From: Amycolatopsis sp. CA-230715
GTDB taxonomy: Bacteria; Actinomycetota; Actinomycetes; Mycobacteriales; Pseudonocardiaceae
Length of the DNA: 64,000 nucleotides
Assembly (NCBI RefSeq): GCF_018736145.1
Contig: NZ_CP059997.1
Span: 4,587,501-4,651,500 of the forward strand
Direction of reading: 5' to 3'
Numbering within the stretch: position 1 is the stretch's first letter; every line of letters begins with the position of its first letter. Below, one piece after another: positions 60,143 through 64,000 of the stretch. Position numbers and translations under genes: made by a program. Under the pieces are notes generated by a model. The model ran no database searches, was not told where the DNA came from, and saw only the letters and a program-made list of their open reading frames with translations.

Positions 60143-62749
60143 ATGCGCGACAACGACAGCGGTGCGGTGCTGGACTTCCAGGAGATCGACCGGAGCCTGG
60201 TCGCACTGGTCGGGGGGAAGGGCGCGAACCTGGGTGAGCTTTCGCGGGTCGACGGCGTGCAGGTGCCGGACGGCTACTGCGTGACGACCGGGGCGTTCCG
60301 GCGGGTGCTGGCCGAGGCGCCGTCGATCGGCGACGCGCTCGACGGGCTGGCGCGCCTGGACCCGGGAGACCGGGAGGCGATCCGCGCGCTGAGCGCGGAA
60401 GTCCGCGGTGCCATCGAAAGCGCCCCCGTCCCCGACGACCTGGCCGAGGAGATCACCCGCCCGCTCGCGAGGCTCGGCGCGGAAGCCGCCTACGCCGTCC
60501 GATCCAGTGCGACCGCGGAGGATCTGCCGTCCGCCTCGTTCGCGGGCCAGCAGGACACGTACCTGAACGTGGTGGGGCGCAAGGAGATCCTCGGCCACGT
60601 CCGCCGGTGCTGGGCTTCGCTGTGCACCGAGCGCGCCGTGACCTACCGCCTGCGCAACGGTTTCGACCATCACAAGGTCCACATGGCCGTGGTCGTGCAG
60701 CGGATGGTCGATTCGGAGGTCGCCGGGATCCTGTTCACCGCGGACCCGGTCACGTCGAACCGGAGGATCACCACCGTGGAGGCCAGTTTCGGCCTCGGCG
60801 AGGCATTGGTCTCCGGGCTGGTGAACGCGGACGTCTACCAGGTTCGGGACGGCGAAATCGTGGACAGGACGATCTCCGCCAAGAACCTGGCGATCCGCGC
60901 CGTGCCGGAAGGCGGGACGCGGGAACGCGAGATCGAGCCCGAACTGCGGGAGCGGCAGGCGCTGACCGACGCGCAGGTGGTGCGGCTCGCGGAGCTGGGC
61001 AGGCGGATCGAAGCGCATTTCGGCCGCCCGCAGGACATCGAATGGTGCCTGACGGGCGACGGCTTCCAGATCGTCCAGAGTCGCCCGATCACGACGTTGT
61101 TCCCCGTCCCGGAGACCGGAGACGAGGACAACCACGTCTACCTTTCCGTCGGCCATCAGCAGATGATGACCGACGCGATGAAGCCGCTCGGCCTTTCCGT
61201 CTGGCAGCTGACGACCCCGCGGCCGATGGCGGAAGCGGGTGGCAGGTTGTTCGTCGACGCCACCAAGATGCTGGGCGCGCCGACGAGCCGCGACAAGTTC
61301 CTGGAGATGTCGGAAACATCCGATCCGCTGACCGCGGACGCGCTGCGGACCGTTCTCGACCGCGGCGACTTCGTCCCGTCGCTTCCGGACGGGGACCAGA
61401 GCATGAAGCTGCCCGGTGAGGGGCGGGAACCGATCGAGACCGATCCGGCGATCGCGGCCGAGCTGATCGCGAACGGCGAGGAATCCATCGCCGCGGCGAA
61501 ACGCGGCATCCAGGGGAAGTCCGGGGTCGAGCTGTTCGACTTCATCATGGCGGACTTCGAAGAGCTGCGGCGGATCCTGTTCGATCCGCGGAGCCACCAG
61601 GCGATCATGGCCTCGATGGACACCACGTGGTGGCTCAACGAGAACCTGCGGACGTGGCTCGGCGAGGAAAACGCCGCGGACACGCTCACGCTGTCCGCGC
61701 CCGGCAACGTCACCTCGGAAATGGGGCTCGCGCTCCTGGACGTCGCGGACGCGATCCGCCCGCACCCGGAGGTGGTGGCCTTCCTGCGGACCGTCGAAGG
61801 CGACGACTTCCTGGACGAACTGGCCGGGCTCGACGGCGGGCCGGAAGCGCGTGCCGCGATCGAGGGCTACCTCGACAAGTACGGCATGCGGTGCGTCGGC
61901 GAAATCGACATCACCCGGCCGCGGTGGAGCGAACAGCCCGCCGCGCTCGTGCCCGTACTTCTCGGCAATATCGACAACTTCGAACAGGGCGCGAGCGAAC
62001 GGCGTTTCGAGGAAGGGCGCGAGGAGGCGGAGAAGAAGGAGCAGGAAGTGCTGGCGCGCCTGCGAATGCTGCCGGACGGCGAGCGGAAAGCCGACGAAAC
62101 CCAGCGGATGATCGACCGCCTGCGCACCTACGTCGGTTATCGGGAATACCCGAAGTACGGCATGATCAGCCGCTACTTCGTGTACAAGCGGGCTCTGTTG
62201 GAAGAAGCCGAGCGGCTCGTCCGCGACGGTGTGCTCGATGACCGCGAGGACATTTTCTTCCTGCGGCTCCAGGAACTCCACGAGGTCGCGCGCACCGGGA
62301 AGGCGGATCACGACCTGATCCGCGAACGCAAAGCTGCGTTCAAGACGTACGAAACCCTTACGCCACCCCGAGTGCTCACTTCGGACGGCGAAGCCCTTGT
62401 CGGGTCGTACCGGCGAGAGGACGCGCCCGAGGGCGCGCTGCTCGGCCTCCCGGTCTCCACCGGAACCGTCGAAGGGCGCGCCAGGGTGGTCCTGGACATG
62501 GCCGACGCCGATCTCGAAGCGGGCGACATCCTGGTCACCGCCTACACCGATCCGAGCTGGTCGCCCCTGTTCGTCACGGCGGCCGGGCTGGTGACGGAGG
62601 TGGGCGGCCAGATGACCCACGGCGCGGTCGTCGCCCGCGAGTACGGCCTGCCCGCCGTCGTGGGGGTGCCGGACGCCACCCGCCTGGTCGAGGACGGGCA
62701 GCGGATCCGGGTCGACGGCACCACCGGGTACGTGGAAATCCTGTCGTAG
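60143..62749 (+). CDS. rph: Rifampin phosphotransferase
   Basis: An 868-residue dikinase-type enzyme that uses ATP and water to phosphorylate the C21 hydroxyl of rifamycins, giving AMP and phosphate. The N-terminal ATP-grasp domain (GGKGANLGELSRVDGVQVPDG, YAVRSSATAEDLPSASFAGQ) and the C-terminal swivelling domain with the catalytic His826 in GGQMTHGAVVAREYGLPAVVG are complete; the rifampin-binding domain lies between them (about 320-750). The length matches known Rph proteins, with the His at the same position. An RAE is upstream, so induction by rifamycin is expected. It probably protects RNA polymerase from natural rifamycins. A 13-bp inverted repeat follows the stop. Confidence 0.93.
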   Translation: MRDNDSGAVLDFQEIDRSLVALVGGKGANLGELSRVDGVQVPDGYCVTTGAFRRVLAEAPSIGDALDGLARLDPGDREAIRALSAEVRGAIESAPVPDDLAEEITRPLARLGAEAAYAVRSSATAEDLPSASFAGQQDTYLNVVGRKEILGHVRRCWASLCTERAVTYRLRNGFDHHKVHMAVVVQRMVDSEVAGILFTADPVTSNRRITTVEASFGLGEALVSGLVNADVYQVRDGEIVDRTISAKNLAIRAVPEGGTREREIEPELRERQALTDAQVVRLAELGRRIEAHFGRPQDIEWCLTGDGFQIVQSRPITTLFPVPETGDEDNHVYLSVGHQQMMTDAMKPLGLSVWQLTTPRPMAEAGGRLFVDATKMLGAPTSRDKFLEMSETSDPLTADALRTVLDRGDFVPSLPDGDQSMKLPGEGREPIETDPAIAAELIANGEESIAAAKRGIQGKSGVELFDFIMADFEELRRILFDPRSHQAIMASMDTTWWLNENLRTWLGEENAADTLTLSAPGNVTSEMGLALLDVADAIRPHPEVVAFLRTVEGDDFLDELAGLDGGPEARAAIEGYLDKYGMRCVGEIDITRPRWSEQPAALVPVLLGNIDNFEQGASERRFEEGREEAEKKEQEVLARLRMLPDGERKADETQRMIDRLRTYVGYREYPKYGMISRYFVYKRALLEEAERLVRDGVLDDREDIFFLRLQELHEVARTGKADHDLIRERKAAFKTYETLTPPRVLTSDGEALVGSYRREDAPEGALLGLPVSTGTVEGRARVVLDMADADLEAGDILVTAYTDPSWSPLFVTAAGLVTEVGGQMTHGAVVAREYGLPAVVGVPDATRLVEDGQRIRVDGTTGYVEILS

Positions 62750-62756
62750 CCGCTCA

Positions 62757-62806
62757 GTCCACAGTGGACAAGTATGCCCCTGTTCGCGTGCTGGTCCACT
62801 GTGGAC
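62757..62806. repeat. Paired GTCCAC-A/T-GTGGAC palindromes after rph
   Basis: GTCCACAGTGGAC (62757-62769) and GTCCACTGTGGAC (62794-62806) are each near-perfect palindromes, and each is the exact reverse complement of the other. Together they can form a 13-bp stem with a 24-base loop directly after the rph stop, in the position of a terminator before the VOC gene. Confidence 0.75.
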
Positions 62807-62837
62807 GGCCATGGCGGAGTTCGCTAGGCTCGCGCGC

Positions 62838-63221
62838 ATGGTTTCGGTACTGCAGAACGTGGCGATCGACTGTGCGGACGCCTATGCGCTGGCCCAGTTC
62901 TGGAGCGGGGTCACCGGCCGCCCGCTGCACCCGGACGACAAGCCGGGTGAGCGGGAGACCCAGGTGCTGCTGGCCGAGGGCCCGGTGCTGCATTTCAACC
63001 AGGTGCCCGAGGGCAAGGCGGTCAAGAACCGGATCCACCTGTGCCTGCGCCCCGAGACCTCGCGGGATCAGGAGGTGGAGCGGCTGCTGGGCCTCGGCGC
63101 CACCTTCGTCGCCGATCACCGGAACCCCGACGGGTCCGGCTGGGCGATCCTCGCCGACCCCGAGGGCAACGAATTCTGCGTGCTGCGCAGTGAATCCGAC
63201 CGGGCCGCCGCGCACTCGTGA
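62838..63221 (+). CDS. VOC superfamily protein
   Basis: A 127-residue glyoxalase-fold protein related to the group with VLQNVAIDCADAYALAQFWSGVTG at the start, and PVLHFNQVPEGKAVKNRIHL in the middle, ending with LADPEGNEFCVLRSE. Substrate and metal use are unknown. It starts at ATG 62838, about eight bases after TAGGCT, so the message may be leaderless. It is downstream of rph but probably separately promoted, because the palindromic hairpin lies between them. Confidence 0.88.
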   Translation: MVSVLQNVAIDCADAYALAQFWSGVTGRPLHPDDKPGERETQVLLAEGPVLHFNQVPEGKAVKNRIHLCLRPETSRDQEVERLLGLGATFVADHRNPDGSGWAILADPEGNEFCVLRSESDRAAAHS

Positions 63222-63272
63222 CTCTCAGATCCTACGCGACCGGCAACCGCGTCGGCCCGAACGCCGAGGGTG

Positions 63273-63770
63273 TCATGAGGCGCGCGGCAGCGCGAGCCAG
63301 TCCTGCCAGGTGATGTCGCGGCCCAGAAAACGGGGCTGCCGGAAGGGCCAGTCGGCGGCGATCCACCGCGGCACCAGCGCGTCGAGCGCGCGCTCCACCT
63401 CACCGCCGACGAACTCGTCCACCACCCACCACGCGACCTCGCCGTCGGCGCCGGTGCGCTCGGGCGGGTCGATGTAGACGCAGCCGATGATCGCCGTCTC
63501 CTCCTCGTCCAGCAGCGCGTAGTTGAACGACTGGTGCGCGGCTATCTCCTTCTCGTGCCGTAGCAAGTCGATGCGGTCCTCTTCATAGGTCATCGTCTCC
63601 TTGGGCCAAGCCCAGGCGGGACCGAAGATCTCCCACAAGCGTTTTCGGGAGCCCATCACGGCGGGGTAGTCGAGCGCGGTGTCCGCCTCCCGGATCGGCC
63701 GCAGGTGAAACGCGGTGTCAGGCACGGGGACGTGGACGGGGTGGACGAAGTCGTCCGGCAGCCAGCTCAT
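63273..63770 (-). CDS. GNAT family N-acetyltransferase
   Basis: A 165-residue acetyltransferase. The fold starts FHLRPIREADTALDYPAVMG, and the acetyl-CoA pocket is represented by ETAIIGCVYIDPPERTGADG, AWWVVDEFVGGEVERALDAL, in a variant of the usual RGxGxG/A motif where basic glycine-rich residues are partly replaced. Members modify small molecules or protein N-termini; the substrate here is not clear. The start at 63770 gives a normal N-terminus. It is separate from both neighbours. Confidence 0.8.
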   Translation of the reverse strand: MSWLPDDFVHPVHVPVPDTAFHLRPIREADTALDYPAVMGSRKRLWEIFGPAWAWPKETMTYEEDRIDLLRHEKEIAAHQSFNYALLDEEETAIIGCVYIDPPERTGADGEVAWWVVDEFVGGEVERALDALVPRWIAADWPFRQPRFLGRDITWQDWLALPRAS

Positions 63771-63813
63771 GAGACCCGAGGCTACCGCCGGTCGGCGCGC
63801 ACTCGCGAAGCGT

Positions 63814-64000
63814 TTAAGGCCGGATCTCGTCCCACGTCACCGGCAGCCGCGTCGGCCCGAACACCGAGGTGTCCTTCCGGAACTCGATTTCTTCCAGCGG
63901 CCCCGCCAGCCGCAGCGACGGGACGCGGCGCGGCAGCGTGGCCAGCACCGCGGTCAGTTCGAGCCGCGCGATGTGCTGGCCGGGGCACTGGTGCGGGCCG
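63814..64000 (-). CDS. Cytochrome P450, C-terminal end (rest outside window)
   Basis: The last 62 residues of a P450 on the minus strand. GPHQCPGQHIARLELTAVLA contains the heme-thiolate cysteine in the FGxGxHxCxG signature (its start is beyond the edge). The terminal segment (LRLAGPLEEIEFRKDTSVFG, PTRLPVTW) follows the usual beta-sheet pattern of actinobacterial P450s. Redox partners and substrate unknown; the remainder of the gene lies outside this window. Confidence 0.92.
   Translation of the reverse strand, partial: GPHQCPGQHIARLELTAVLATLPRRVPSLRLAGPLEEIEFRKDTSVFGPTRLPVTWDEIRP

Overview
The window is high-GC DNA (codon third positions almost all G or C, frequent GTG starts, long spurious antisense frames). 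It carries the gene families of a soil actinomycete: ESX/type VII secretion substrates with EspG, SARP/LuxR and NB-ARC-LuxR regulators, Ku, a DUF6328 protein, a PE-PPE-like esterase, and a rifampin phosphotransferase preceded by a rifamycin-associated element. Protein style and resistance content suggest a Pseudonocardiaceae member, most likely Amycolatopsis or a relative. This is an inference; no rRNA or tRNA gene is present to confirm it.

Layout. 1-6.9 kb: partial patatin-like protein, secreted lipase, an MFS exporter divergent from its TetR regulator with a four-half-site operator array, precorrin-6A synthase (cobF) and two small secreted proteins. 6.9-13.8 kb: dusB, small membrane proteins, a Cu/Zn-SOD-like protein, an EamA transporter with a DUF6328 protein, and an FtsX/MacB-type ABC exporter. 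14.1-22.7 kb: lysA, a DHDPS-like aldolase, Ku, a Cys-rich peptide, an aldo/keto reductase behind a MerR-type promoter, HNH nuclease, LysE exporter, a decayed luciferase-like oxidoreductase, and an Lrp regulator divergent from a membrane protein. 23.6-27.3 kb: a run of secreted proteins (PE-PPE-like esterase, unknown exoprotein, GH6 cellulase remnant, beta-helix protein). 27.4-37 kb: an FHA protein with a Ser/Thr kinase, a tetracycline-type ribosomal protection GTPase with a probable regulatory leader peptide, a VOC protein, a UvrA paralogue and an epoxide hydrolase. 37.5-41.6 kb: a tight six-gene ESX-associated operon without secretion machinery. 41.7-47.7 kb: an XRE-NACHT membrane protein divergent from a LuxR-SARP fusion, an ArsR-SRPBCC regulator with a palindromic promoter and its RibD-like partner, and a degenerate anti-sigma-type ATPase. 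47.8-64 kb: BBE-type flavoprotein, small exoproteins, a second epoxide hydrolase, a serine hydrolase, a lipoprotein, an NB-ARC-LuxR regulator, a penicillin acylase homologue, a STAND ATPase, rifampin phosphotransferase (rph), a VOC protein, a GNAT enzyme and the end of a cytochrome P450.

The most unusual structure is a dispersed intergenic repeat present as three full composites (about 2.4, 23.1 and 37.2 kb) and one inverted fragment (15.7 kb). Each full composite holds 21-bp palindromes at offsets 0, 74, 148 and 178, every copy lies downstream of at least one gene end, and the spacing is identical in all three. Other regulatory highlights are the leader peptide overlapping the ribosomal protection gene, the RAE upstream of rph, three operator-type promoters (TetR, MerR, ArsR), and a recurrent GTCCAyNGTGGAC palindrome that also sits inside genes using rare A/T-ending codons. 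Several genes form a plausible intrinsic resistome (MFS/TetR, ribosomal protection GTPase, UvrA paralogue, Rph, VOC proteins).
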